Translations under genes and position numbers: made by a program
In this document: positions 1-12,700 of the stretch, in pieces
Layout: each line of letters starts with the position of its first letter
Numbering within the stretch: the stretch's first letter is position 1
Notes under the pieces: model-generated
Seen by the model: the letters and a program-made list of their open reading frames with translations, nothing else
Databases searched by the model: none
Told to the model about the DNA's origin: nothing
NCBI GenBank assembly: GCA_000222875.2
Contig: AFRD01000127.1
Span: 1-64,000, forward strand
Length of the DNA stretch: 64,000 bases
Reading direction: 5' to 3'
From: Periglandula ipomoeae IasaF13
Lineage: Eukaryota > Ascomycota > Sordariomycetes > Hypocreales > Clavicipitaceae

Positions 1-3000
1 CAATAATATCACTGGCACGACTGGACGGGATTTGGGTAGGTCCCTTAGGTAGGCCTTAGCAACCTCTGGGCGCTGAATGGCAGCAACGTTACTGGGTGTG
101 TTATGGCGGCCGGCCCCCCTACGGCCTCCTATAACCTCCCCTGAGCAATGCCCTGTGCTCTGCCCGTCCGCCAGTCCGCCAGCGCACCGCCCCGCAAACT
201 TCAAGCATTCAACATTGAACATTGCCAAGAAAGAGCCAATTGAGCGGAGCCGGGCCGATCAACGCTGGGAGGGGGAAATCAGGCCCCAGTGTGGACAAAC
301 AGGCCTACCGTGCATTAGTTAGTGCTTGCTAGTAATTTTGCCCAGTCAGATTGTCGTTTAATATTTGGTCCATTATCCGACTTTGACAGCAATGTAACTA
401 ATTTCAACACAGGCGTACCAGTGTGGCAAGTGTCTGGCACGCACCCCAGACCACAATCCCCGATGTGGTGAGATGGTGAGATGGTGAGGGCGTCGCCGAA
501 AACGAAGAGCAGAGCGGGACCCCCAGACACCAGGCACCTGCCTGCCTGCCCCTCGATGAAAGACCGGGCGGTGGAAGCAGACCCCTGGTGGGAGAGAAAG
601 GGGACAATCTCGTCCAAAAACCGGTTCCACTGTATCTCTCTCCCGTATCCTCACTCAAACCCACGCCCAATTGCCGACCCAGGTCTCTTCCATCCAAACT
701 CACCATCTCAAGGCAAGAGCATCTTCAAACGCGGCCCGGAGAAAGAATTCGTGCCTTGGGTCTCTCGACTTAGCGCCGGTGTGCATGAAAAGTATCGTGG
801 ACCGTGCAATGTCGAGATTCCCCTTTCATTCCACGCACGGCACTTCGATTCTTCCGTCATCTTACTTCCTTTCAATAGCCGATGCGGGTGTCCAGTGCCG
901 GATCCTTTTCCTTAGGTTCTGACAGGATTGATCCAAAAGGGTCGAGTATCCTACCCGCTAGCCATGAACCGCACGTGGCCTAGCATGTCCTGGCAGGCAG
1001 GTTCTGTCAAAGTCATGCCATGCCATGCCATGCTATCGCATCGCTTACTGTCCTGACCGCCTGAGCCAGGGAGGCTTCAAGGGCAATCGCCACGTTTCGG
1101 TGTAGGCATTCGAGTTAGTGACGAACAGTATGCATGGCCCAACTTCTCCGGGGCTGCTGATCGTCAATAACGTGGGCGTAGTTGCACGTCGACGCAACCA
1201 AGATGCATCAGAGATGCCTAAACACGGCAAAATTCTGCTATGTCCGTTCAGCACCTCCATGGCTAGAAGCGAGCGCTGTTATGCATGTCAGTCTCACTTG
1301 TGTCTCTGGACGGCTGCAATGCTACCTGTTTGTGATGGAGCCACAACGTGTCTGTCCATGGTATTGCTTGTTTGGCGTGCTTTGCCCTGACACCTCACTC
1401 CCCTCGAGTCTCAGGCTGACCTACCTACATATGTAGAGCGTGCGTCTGAGGGCAAGGAGTTTTAACACGTAGTATCGTCTCATCGATCATCCAAGGTGAA
1501 TCTCTGGCTAATGTAGACCCGATTCGACAAAGTCCCGTTCCTGTTTCCGTCTGTAGCATGCTCTGTCTGCTGTGGCCGAATCACGTCTGACGGTAATAGT
1601 TAAATCACTCTCCATGTTTGTTTTGGGCATGCCTTTCAGACGGCAGTTAATAAAACAAGTTGCCTTTGCCTATTGCGCCACCAAAACCCACCTCGGCTGT
1701 CGCTCCAAGACATGGCCCCATCAAAGCTGTGGACAAGGGCGCACGCAGCGACGTCGACCTCTGACCGTTTTGGCATTGGGCTTTCTTTTTCGTCTCTTTA
1801 AAGGCGATCTTCCCCGAAACCGAATACTCGGAACATTGCCCACGATTCAGTCACTTCGCACAGACATGCCGTGAGTTTAGTTCTTCCGTCAATTTGATTT
1901 CTTCCGTAGCTGTCCTCGTCGCGTTTTACTGGTGTTGTCGCCCAAGTTTTTTTTTGTTAAAACAACGTGGTTGTCTCGTATTGCGTACGGTCTTTTGAAT
2001 AGCCGCATATAACGCATGGGAATCTGCTTCGTCTCTGTGCGCGGTATTTTCAAATCCCCCTCTGGAACCTTGAGCCATCACCCGACACAAATTGACTGTT
2101 ATGCATCCACAATTATGCAATACACAAGCCAAAGGACATGGAAGGAGGAAATCGCCCTCTTCACAAACCATGCCTCGGTGCTCCGTAAACTCTTCCCATG
2201 GCCGGACACCCCGGGCTCAGTGTCCACTTCTACACAGACCACACGGAGACTCATCGCTCCGACCGGCAACGCCTCGCCGAAAGCGACGGTCGATGGCTGG
2301 GGGGTTCTCTGTTCGTCGTACAGCTTGATAAGGAGGCTAACTGTTCTCTCGAGATGAAATATTGACATATTGCAACGTGCAACAACGGCTGAGTCTTCTC
2401 GTCAAAGTGGAACAAATGGGGATCTATCGAAATGAAAGGGCCAACCTCCATCTCTCACACTCACACTGGACAGTCGCTCTTTTGGGAGCGCTATGAATCA
2501 GTCGTCGCTGCTATCAATCTTCGTCGGCCATTCCGCTATGGGAAGCGAACAATTGTGCGTTTAGGCCATCGACGGGCACAGAACTCCGCAGCTCCTGCGC
2601 CATTTCAATCGGTGGCCAAATCTGTCACGTTTGCTCGCATACTCTGAGACAAGCACTGGTCACTGTTAGCGTTGATAGCCTTCCTAACTGGGCATAACGC
2701 TCACACCTAGTCAGTCAAGACCTGGTAGTTGTCTGCAGACACATTCTGTGCGTATTCTCTCCAATTATATCCGCTCAATTACCATTGACTGGGCACCTGA
2801 GAAACTGGGCGCTTGTTGCAGCATCGGTCTCGTGCACTAGCTGACTTTAAAGAGACAAGCTCCTGCTTCGAATCGGATCAGATTGATTATAGGCTTTAGC
2901 TAAAACATTCTCGGTGTTGGTGGGGCTAACTCTCTCGAAAGGTTCTTGTGAACACACATACCTTGCCTGACTGTCAACGCAATTGGTACGCCGCAACTCA

Positions 3001-4164
3001 TTTGATTGGAAGCTTGCTTAACACTGACATGGGATTGACAAAGATGAGCAACGCATCTTTATTGCTTTTTGGTTAGAGAAAAAGACATATTACCAGATCG
3101 ACTTATCCAGCATGAGTGCTTTTGCACGCAGTGGATGCATGAAAACCCGTTGGTGAAAGATACAATCTTGTGACTTTGTTCAGACTGCTAGAGAACCTCT
3201 TGCTCTCAGCTTTCCAACACGACGGTAACACACGTGCTACGATGAGCCTTGACGACCTTATATGGTAGCCTCGGATGTCGTGGAGGCTGCGTAGCTGGGG
3301 GATCCAGGTAGATCGACGCAAGGATCGGCAATTTTGTGCCACTTGGATTGGAGTAATCCGTCCATTGTTGCGTTCCACCTGCTACTGAAGCGACACAGGT
3401 AATATCAAGGGATATATTGCAAGTTCGTGATGCAGGTTCTGTCTCGGGCTATTCACTTTCCCGAGGCCTTTTCTGGTGAGTCAGCTAAGAGGGCAAAAGA
3501 GAGGGAAGGAGCGTCGTTCTTTATTACCCGGTGAAGGAGAGAGAGTGGCCAGGGCTTGCAAGCAATAGTGGTGCTTGGCCGGCCATGTTTTTCTTCGACC
3601 GGGCGGTTTGCAGCGTAACTCTTCAGAGAGTGACAACACTAAGAAGTTAGACTGCACTTGTATTGTGGAGGACACCATCTAGCATGGAGAATCGTCCTTC
3701 CTTCTGCTCTTTGACAGGAACCAGGGTGGAGGTGCCAGTTGCCAGGTGCCAAACTGGCATTTGAGCAGGCGTGGGGGGGGATTTGGGAGGGAGCGTGTGC
3801 AGCACTTACCGTGTGGCGTATATGTAGCAATGCGGTCAATTTTTAAACAACCACACACCCCTCCAGGTCGACGAGGCGACAGACGCGCTTACCATGAGCT
3901 CATCCACCCACTTTTTCTCTTTGTCAGCATGCTTCCAAAAACAAACACCAAATGACCATAATATTGAACGAAGGGTGCAGGCTGCCAGAGACAATCCGGA
4001 GCTCTGACCGACAAAGCTAAACCAATCTTCTCTTTCATCGCGGCTCAGCAATTGCCGGTGCTCTCGCGAAGAACCCAAGCGCGCCCACGGCTCAGAATCG
4101 ATGCTGCATCTGTCTTGACGGGCAAGGCAGAGCCAGCGAGGGGGCCACCGTGCAACAAGGAGCC
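1..4164. other. Intergenic region, no gene recognised
   Basis: Only short unrelated ORFs occur on both strands; none shows a family motif or joins to another through good splice sites. There is a short tandem repeat (CATGC, four copies, 1014-1033). The last few hundred bases before 4165 would be the APC2 promoter and leader. An upstream gene lying mainly outside the window cannot be excluded. Confidence 0.6.
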
Positions 4165-6756
4165 ATGACCGCATCGCGAGTTCGCGCTCGCAAAAACAAG
4201 GTTCAGCGATCAGTGTTCCAGGCGGATATATCTCAGCCAACGCCTGTCCTCGCACCAACGGCTTTCGGTGAGGCATTTGGTGGTCCACTCGCGTCGGCCG
4301 CTGCCAGCAGCAAGTCAGCCAGTACGACCCGCCATGCCAACGTTTCCTCCTTGCACCCGGCCACCGACCAAGTCCGCTGGGACAGGGCGTGGCACACTGT
4401 GACGTCAAGAATCCAGCTGCCAACTTCTGTGACGGTAGAAGACTCCTTTGGCACCGTGGTACCTGAATTTCAGGATTGCGACTCATCATTCTACGAGAGC
4501 TTAGCCCTTGTTTTGGACGCATCCACAGCTGCACCTCGTGCCGTTCATACCGAGGACATCTTATTGTGGCATACTCAACAAGTCCGTCAGCACTTTGTAC
4601 ACCATGCCCTGCCACTGCTGGCTGCCTGCGCTGTACAGGGTGATCATGCACAGGTGTTACTGAGCAGTGTGCAGACCTTAGAGACTGCCCATCGTCAATA
4701 TCTTCATGTGTTGACTATTATCGTCCGAGGCATTAGAGATGAGGCTGCTCGAGAACATGCCGTTGAGAAATTCAAGCGAGAACTACATGCCATCATCGGA
4801 AATTCGTGGGCCAACGGATTTACAGAGGCGCTCCGCGGCGTATTGGTCCGGTTACTCGCCGTAATTCTTGGATCCAATCGAGACAATCGAATAGCCTCAA
4901 ATGATAGCCACCGCGAAAAACGTGCTTCAGTCGCACGAACTGAACTGTTGGGTCTGTTGGAGTCGTTGAGCAACGTAGGCTTAGCAGGAGACAGATTCCA
5001 TGTTTTGTTTGCAGAGATAATGGACTCGTGCATGAACGATTTCATACGTCAGACCTATACGGGAGTATGGTCAGCTTTGAATCCAGATGGAATTTTAAAC
5101 CCTTTTGCGTCAACTGGATGTATGGACCATCTATGCGACTGGATTGAGAACCATTATGGTCGTCTGGCGGTTGAAGTGTTCAGTCGCCTCGGTGGTCAAG
5201 TAGCGTGGACTGATGTTGAAAGGTGGAGAGATATCGCCATTGGAAGATTGGCATCTCTGCGAATGGTGGAGCTGTTTGACATCGTATTGAATTGGCCTGA
5301 AAGCAAAGGTGGCTTGGAAGATCTTCGCTCTGCTGTGGCCACTCCTCAACGCCGATTACATCTCACAGATACATTCGCAGCTTCGCTTCAGAAACGATTA
5401 CTTCATCCCGGCAGATCAACGTTGGAGATATTACAGACTTACATCTCAATGATTCGAACGTTTCATCAACTCGATTCCTCCAAGGTACTTTTGGATCGAG
5501 TTGTTAATGCTCTGCAACTGTACCTCTGCCAAAGAGATGATGCCATTCGCATCGTCGTGACTGGTCTCTTGTCCAACCCCGCGAGCATCAAGACCGATGA
5601 GAGGAAGACACAGCTCGTTGAGCTTGCCGTTATGTTAAATGAAGCCTCTCAACAACGCGCTCACGTTGAGGATGAAGATCTCGATTGGGACGACATGACT
5701 TGGTTCCCTGATCCAGTCGACGCAGGACCCAACTACAAGCGGCCCAAGAATGAGGATGTCATTGGTACACTCATCAACGCTCTAGGGTCGCAAGAAATTT
5801 TCATCAAGGAGTTCCAGATGATCATGGCGGAGCGATTGCTTTCGAACCAAACCGGGTTTCAGCAAGAGATCAAAGTCCTCTCTCTGCTAAAGAAGAGATT
5901 TGGTGAAAGTGCTCTCCAGAATTGTGATGTCATGGTCAAGGATATCTACGATTCAAAAAGAGTTGACGCTCTTCTTCGCAAAAGTCTGCGCGGAAGCGAT
6001 CCTAGTCAAACGAATGCCCTCACATACCATTCCAAGATTCTATCACGTCTATTTTGGCCGAGTCTACCAAAGGAGCCATTCACAGTACCACCTCCGGTCG
6101 CAGACATCCAAGCCCAATACGAGGCTGGCTTCGAACAACTCAAGACATCACGAAAACTTGCATGGCTTGACCACATCGGCTCTGCAACAGTACAGCTCGA
6201 CTTTGAAGACCGCAGTATTGAAGTAGAATGCAAAACATATGAAGCTGCCGTCGTATATGCCTTTCAAGATGAGGAAGACGCTCAAAGTGGTCCCCAACAG
6301 CGCACATTCAATGAATTATGGGAAAAGCTCATGATTGACGAGGATTTTCTCGAGTCTGCATTGCGCTTCTGGGTTTCCAAACGTGTTCTCCGCGACGCAG
6401 GAAACCAGACATATGTGGTTCTAGAGCGACTAGATGACGAGAATGAAGGTGCGGATGCCGGAGACGACGGGTCCTCCTTTGTTAGCACTGGAGACGCAGG
6501 ACAATCTTCTCCGCGAAAGGCAAAGATTGATCCAAAGGAGCAGGAACATCGAACTGTATACTGGCAGTTTATCGTGGGCATGTTAACGAACTCGAGTCCA
6601 GCTATGCCGTTGGGACAGATTGCCATGATGATGAAGATGCTCATTCCGGACGGGTGCACCTGGAGCAATGAGGAGTTGCAGGAGTTTCTGGGAGAGAAGA
6701 TCGCAGATAGTGAGCTGGAGCTCTCTGGTGGCAAATACAAGTTGTTGAGGAAGTAG
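4165..6756 (+). CDS. apc2: Anaphase-promoting complex subunit 2 (cullin family)
   Basis: Intronless, 863 aa. APC2 is the cullin-like scaffold of the APC/C ubiquitin ligase; with the RING subunit Apc11 it forms the catalytic core that marks securin and cyclins for destruction in the nucleus. The N-terminal half is helical. The cullin-homology block starts near residue 526 (DVIGTLINALGSQEIFIKEF, then AERLL) and continues through LSLLKKRFGE and the motif with DIYDSKRVD. An acidic, Ser-rich linker (about 757-790) separates it from a C-terminal winged helix (about 797-863) ending in GGKYKLLRK, typical of Apc2. The reading frame runs a few codons further upstream from a GTG, but the first ATG, in good context (gccATGacc), is at 4165. 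The length fits fungal Apc2. No cullin neddylation motif is evident, as expected for APC2. Identification rests on recognised family features. Confidence 0.9.
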   Translation: MTASRVRARKNKVQRSVFQADISQPTPVLAPTAFGEAFGGPLASAAASSKSASTTRHANVSSLHPATDQVRWDRAWHTVTSRIQLPTSVTVEDSFGTVVPEFQDCDSSFYESLALVLDASTAAPRAVHTEDILLWHTQQVRQHFVHHALPLLAACAVQGDHAQVLLSSVQTLETAHRQYLHVLTIIVRGIRDEAAREHAVEKFKRELHAIIGNSWANGFTEALRGVLVRLLAVILGSNRDNRIASNDSHREKRASVARTELLGLLESLSNVGLAGDRFHVLFAEIMDSCMNDFIRQTYTGVWSALNPDGILNPFASTGCMDHLCDWIENHYGRLAVEVFSRLGGQVAWTDVERWRDIAIGRLASLRMVELFDIVLNWPESKGGLEDLRSAVATPQRRLHLTDTFAASLQKRLLHPGRSTLEILQTYISMIRTFHQLDSSKVLLDRVVNALQLYLCQRDDAIRIVVTGLLSNPASIKTDERKTQLVELAVMLNEASQQRAHVEDEDLDWDDMTWFPDPVDAGPNYKRPKNEDVIGTLINALGSQEIFIKEFQMIMAERLLSNQTGFQQEIKVLSLLKKRFGESALQNCDVMVKDIYDSKRVDALLRKSLRGSDPSQTNALTYHSKILSRLFWPSLPKEPFTVPPPVADIQAQYEAGFEQLKTSRKLAWLDHIGSATVQLDFEDRSIEVECKTYEAAVVYAFQDEEDAQSGPQQRTFNELWEKLMIDEDFLESALRFWVSKRVLRDAGNQTYVVLERLDDENEGADAGDDGSSFVSTGDAGQSSPRKAKIDPKEQEHRTVYWQFIVGMLTNSSPAMPLGQIAMMMKMLIPDGCTWSNEELQEFLGEKIADSELELSGGKYKLLRK

Positions 6757-9700
6757 GTTGTGTTATGGCATCTATTATTCACGGTTGGGGTACATTAGCT
6801 TTCTTTTCAAGCGTCTGCGAAGAGCTTTGCTGGTCTAGTAGCAAGAGCAATGAATAGAATAAATGATATGATCGGATATTAATGAGGGTAAAAAACATCC
6901 TTCAACATGTTGGGACATAAAAAATGCTTCATGAGTATAACCCTGGGCCTTGCAATGTTGTAGATGTTCGACGAAGGGGTGATTACTCTGGGAAATATCT
7001 GTGCCAGGTCGAAAGAGCGTCATAAGACTACGCAGACGAGATGTCTGTCATAGTGCCGATATCGATTTTAAATAAGTAGGAGTCCGCTTCATCTTGGAAG
7101 GACAGCATGGCTTAGGGCTTGGACGTAATTACAAGCAGTAGGAAATAATGGCCAAGACAGCGACCTCAATCACCATTCTTTGGAGTAAACACATTCATTC
7201 TGCGTAGACATTTGACTCGGACTCGTACGAATCCTCACCGAGTATATTTTCCATTCCGTACTTTCGCTTCCACGAGAGCGACTCTAGTTGTGTTGTAAGA
7301 TTGCAGTGTCGCGTACTCAGCTAGTTCGAGTCTCGTGATTGTTCTTCATATATTCTCCTTGGCTCAGTCGTGATGGCTTTAAAGGACGCACATGTTACTA
7401 GATCAAAAAATAGGGGCGATCAAGTCCTGCCATTTTGACTGTATAAAGGGAATGGTTCAGACAGATGAAGAAGATATGAGTTGCGTTCCAGTTGACACTC
7501 GCCGATAAACCGCTTTGCTAGACTACAGATGATGGTTATATTTCTACTGCCGCGGTTGACAAGTGGGACATTGGGAAGTACGTGTTCTGACGATTTGGCT
7601 ATATTCTATGGCGAAAAGCAACATGTGCTTTGCTTACCCTGGACAAATTCTGGTCTTTCTAAGCACATCACCTTTATCGTGTGTCGGCGGAAATTGGATG
7701 ATGATACTTCCCTTCGCCCCAGCCGAAGCAGTGTCTGCTACTAAAAGCGTTGCTACAAATGAAAGTTTTCCACAAAGTAACTTTTCGCAGCGATAGCCGG
7801 TGCATGATGAAGCTGCATGAACTTAGGCTCAAGCTCAGAAGACAGCCTCGGCTCGAGAAACTGGACCCCACGAATGGAATTACTTCAGCCGCATCGACGA
7901 CATGAAGTATCAAACTTCGATGATATACTCATGCATCATTCTGGGCAAAGTTTCATCACGCTGTGGTGACAAGTCGTGAAGCCATGGGTCGTGACGAGTG
8001 ACATAGTTACGGGATTTCAGTTCGAGAGCCACGACTCATAAAAGCCCATCACACCGTCGAACTTTCCCATAGTGCGTTCGGAACGAATCTTTCCAGAAAT
8101 GGGCATTGCACCGGCCTGGTCATTAAGGTTAAAAGCGTAACTCAACATCGAGCTTCGGGACGGATTCTGCGAAAGACCTTTGAGAAATATGCTATATCCT
8201 AGGTGCATCATCCACCAAACCTTCAGTGGCTGATGTTGAGTCCTGTTCGTGGCTTGGAGTCCTGGTTAGTTTTGATGGGAGGGCGTCGTACGGAGTAAAA
8301 AGGGTCTCTTCGCTGCGTTAAACTCGAAAGATGATGGCTGTCGTCGTCGCAACCATGGCGTGGTTGATTAAATATGTTTGGTTGTTTGAAATCCTTGTGC
8401 AGCGAAGCGGCTTAATTCCCTTGCACAGAAGTCTGGACATGGTAATTGTGTTTCGCACAGCCCCAGGCAGGAATGGCAGCCACAGCTGCAAGGCTCCTGG
8501 CCGTAAGCATAATTGCTTGTTGATGACAATGGCAGGCAATACGGCGGGTCTCCAATGACAATAGTAAAATGGTGTCTGCAGGATGGATGCGGGAAGGTTG
8601 ATGTGTCCACGCGATGCACAGGGATGACGAGACAGCGGCATTGCCTCGTAACAGGAGGACAGTCTTTTCTGTTGAAATTGATATCTGTGCTGTTCTTGAA
8701 GCGAAGTAATGATGCAGGAATCTAACGGAGTGACTTGAGGATAATATTATTTCCAGGATCATGTCCATGTGGCTGAAAGTCTCGTGTCCTCATAGGTAGA
8801 TGGAAGCCAGCGACGCATTAGGAGACCACCTCAGCGCAGCCATTAGTGTCACCCGGCCGCCAACTGAAGCGCCTCAATCACAGCTTCCCTCTTGGCTAGA
8901 AGTTCTTAATGGAGGCCGATTCTCTCATCAGCATTTCAGTCTTACAAGATCGCTGCTGTCGAGCGGGCTCTCAGTCTCCATCTTGGGAAAGAAGTTTCTT
9001 TCCAAGTTGACGAAAATCGGACAAGCTCACCACCCGGTCTCTGAAGCAATTTGCCCGCAAGCTCAGTCCGACATGAACGCAGTACGTTCGAGAGAAGGCC
9101 GATCCGTCATTGAAAGATATGGGTTGAGTGGGAATGCGGCGGGCGCTGGGCAGCGACGGAGAAACAACTGGCATTTGATACCATTGCAGGACAAATCTGA
9201 CCAAACCAAACCAAGCCAAACCAGGGTTTTGTACAAAACTGCGGAGTAGCTCAAGACCTGAATATACTGAGGAGCTTTGACGCGTAAGATCGACTCTAGC
9301 AAGACGGCGAGACATGGAAGCCAGGCTAGCGTGCAGAAGTGTTGTGGGGTGCCATCGTCCAGTAGATCCCTTCGTCTTCCAGCTTGTCTTCGCAGCACCA
9401 CCGAGATGGTCATTATCCTAGGCGCCTTCGGTCCCCCACCAACCTGGGAACATGGTGATGACAATATGTATTCACGGCCACACAACATCGATCCACTGGC
9501 TGAACCCTCAAGCCTCCGTGCCTTACCCCCCGGCTCACCCTAGCCGTGTCTCCTCCCTTGAACCAACCGCATCACGCGATCGCGCTGACTTTGGTGATGA
9601 AGTTGGGGGTAGCTCACATGGACGCAAAAGAAACACAACGACATAGAGTCGCAAAAGAAAGAACTGGTCGTGCAGACGGGCGGCGCCTCATGAAGAGCTG

Positions 9701-12700
9701 CAATGGCGCACACATGAGCTCGGCCAGTTGCTTTTCTTCCTTCCGCTGACGGAGCTTTGGTTGCTTCCAGATGCAGCCGGGCGATTGTTTCTTTTCGAGA
9801 GGAGTACTCCCAGAATGAATGACGGGATGAGTCGTTAACACTTTTAGGACATGAGGTATAATTAACCCGTCAGTCATGCCAGGCTGACTGAACCTTGCGG
9901 ATTGGGCACTCACAGCCATGATAGCCGGCCCAAAAGTCTGGTTAAGGTATTCAAGTGGCTTGGTTCAAGTCGGCCCCAATAAGCAGGCAAATAGGAGAGG
10001 CAACCGCTAGTAAGGGCCCTATCAGAGGGCTCATATGTCACAAAGGAGCTTCTCAGCTACTCCACAAGATTGAGACTTGTCACTGACAAAGGACAGTGCA
10101 GTACCCCGGCAGAGATAAAAGACCATGTTTATCTTTGCCATGGTGTAAGCGAGGAACTCGGCTTGACCATTTGAGGCATCATGTGTGACAAGGTCACAGC
10201 GAGAAATCTGCGCCGATATGGTCATTTGCATGATTGCTTCCTGTCGATCTTGCTTTTGAAAAATTCCTCGTCCTTTTCCCCCACTAGCAACTTTGGTTTT
10301 TTTTCTGAGGGCTGGGTTTAACCTTGATTGCTTCCTGCACCTCTGGCTGTTCCCAGAAGTCGTGGGGGGCGACCCAGCCCGTTGGGTTAGAAACTCAAAA
10401 GCAAAGGTTCGGCTTAGTTGATGAGACGGGCATAACGATATTGCTTCTCGATTGGCAGACCACACCCTTTAGCCACTGCGAGACTCGGATGCTGTGCGAC
10501 TCGTATTCAGCGATTCGCTGCTCAGACTGACTGACTCGTCCATTTAATATACCGACACTGAGAAGCTGCACTCCGATCTATGGTCACGGTGACCAACCAG
10601 CATTGCCGCCCTCGACGTATTGAGAAAATGACAAACAGCATTGGAGGCAGCACTGGCATGTCCAGTTTCGTCCCCACATCGCATTCTCACCTGAACACAG
10701 CTTTGGCCTCCGACGGCCAATCGCCGAGACTCGCTGAAGCGACTGTATATGGCGTACAGTACTCCGTTTGGGCCGGGTTGATATCCAAATTTCACTTTGG
10801 AAGCTTTACGATCCCTCAAAATGTTCGTGACTCGGCACTGCAGTACGCGGTGCCTTTGCGCACCAGTATGTCGGCTTTTGTTCTGGCCATCCTAGTGTGC
10901 GACTCCGGCATGTTGTAAGCACATCGACACAGTAGCGCAGCAGCCTGTCTGCGCTTATTAGGTCGGATCGGCGAAGGCGTAAGCCAGTTGGCTCGAAAAG
11001 CAGCGATAGCTACCAACTGGAAGAAACTTGTGGCCTGTCCAACAAGGTTGAACGAAGTCCCCAAACAAATAGTTCCATGTGCTATTCTCTGTTAGTGTCA
11101 ATCATGTTCAGGTGAGTGAATGCATCAGAGCCCCCAAGTAGGTCAGACCCAGCCAGGCCCATTTTGGATCCGTCACCTCTGGAACCCACTGCCAAATCGC
11201 CAAATCATGGGCATGATGTGGTCTGCACTCTGCCCATCGTGCTTTCCCCTCCTCGCATGGGCTAAAGGGAGGGAGAGCTTCTTCCCTTTGAGTTCGGCTG
11301 TTATCACAGCCGTCCACCCGTCGGCGTCAATTGCTGTCGTAACCTTATATGCTTGTCTCTCTTTGTCCATCCACCCTGTCTTGTAACATTTGGCCCGATG
11401 CTTGGCCCCGTCCCTTCCATCTAATTGGAGTGTGCTTCCGTTGAGGCCCCTCTGCGCCATGGCTCCAGAATGTTGTCTCCAATTTGATGCTGTGTTCTGG
11501 CTTCTGGGTGAATGAGCGTAAGGAGTCCTCACCTCCCCCCATCACGGCCTTTGGTCAGCGACAGAGCAGGCGTTGGCCGTCTTTTCAATCGGCACCCCGT
11601 TACCTCTCACCCAATACGTCAATTTCATGTTCCATCGAGTTGGCCAAATTGCTGGTTTTTGAAGGCAGCCTCGGCGCTGTTTGCATTTGCCAATGCACTC
11701 CGCCTGTTGCCGCCTTTCCGATGAAGCAAGGAGAGTCAGACAAAAGAGAAGTCCAAGCTTCAAGATCCAAGGTTGACAAGCCCAACTCGTCAAGCCATCT
11801 ACCCCGTCTGCCCCTCTCATCTCTTCGGCGTCTCCTCCTTCCCTTCTTTGCACTCCAGACTCCCTGTCGTCGGCTAGCCGTGTTGCATGCCATCGGCCAC
11901 TCGGCGCAGGACTCCCTCTACTCTCTACCGTGTTTTATATACTGTACCTAGGCACAGTCAATACTTTCCTCGCATGGCTTGCTGGGCGAGGTGTCGAGCC
12001 GCATATTGCTGATGCAGTGATTTGTGCAAGCCTAGCCCAAGACCAGGTTTGTGTTGGCAGATGTCGGCGACTCTGGCATGCAAGCTGGAGTTGAAGAAGC
12101 AAGCACAAGCACAAGCACAGGAATATTCACGGGTGCCGGCCACATTGTCAGATTGTAGGATAGGCAATGTGGGAGGAAGGCGCGAGTGAGATGACTGCCT
12201 CCTTCCCGCCTGTCCCGCCCATTGACGGCAGTTCGCGAAAGCCCAAGGTCTCGCTAGTATGACGAGCGCCCCCGAGCATTACGAGTTGTCTTGTTCACGC
12301 CATCCATGTCCGCTTGCGTGTGCGGACAAAACCAGCCGTGGTTGAGAGCACTACAGTACGCACCGAGCACCAAGCGTCAAACCTCGATCATCGAGCATCG
12401 AGAATGAAGCACCGGGTCCAGGTCCAAGTCCCAGGCGCCAAGGCGAAATCCAAATCCATGTTGCGTCTGGCCCGCCAGCACTCGCATTCAGCATGCGGGA
12501 CGATTGGTGGCATGGGCATGTCGGCGACTCCCACTACATGCTCCGTAAAGACATTCCCATCCACATAATTGCGACCTGCCACTGCGCATCCCGAATCGTC
12601 CATGCTACTCTACAGAGTCAGAGGCGGCGGAGGAGTCGCTTGGCTTGGCCTGCCCCTCCTCTCTCCTCCAATGTGCCCGCCGCCCACCCCTCACTCTCCC

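Noticed and set aside
7322..7340. TTCGAGTC sequence resembling a tRNA T-loop.
   Set aside because: The flanks do not pair into a T-stem and no A-box or cloverleaf was found upstream.
8800..9249. 149-codon plus-strand ORF in the gene desert.
   Set aside because: No motif and no supporting exons, and an ORF this long is expected by chance in 7.7 kb.
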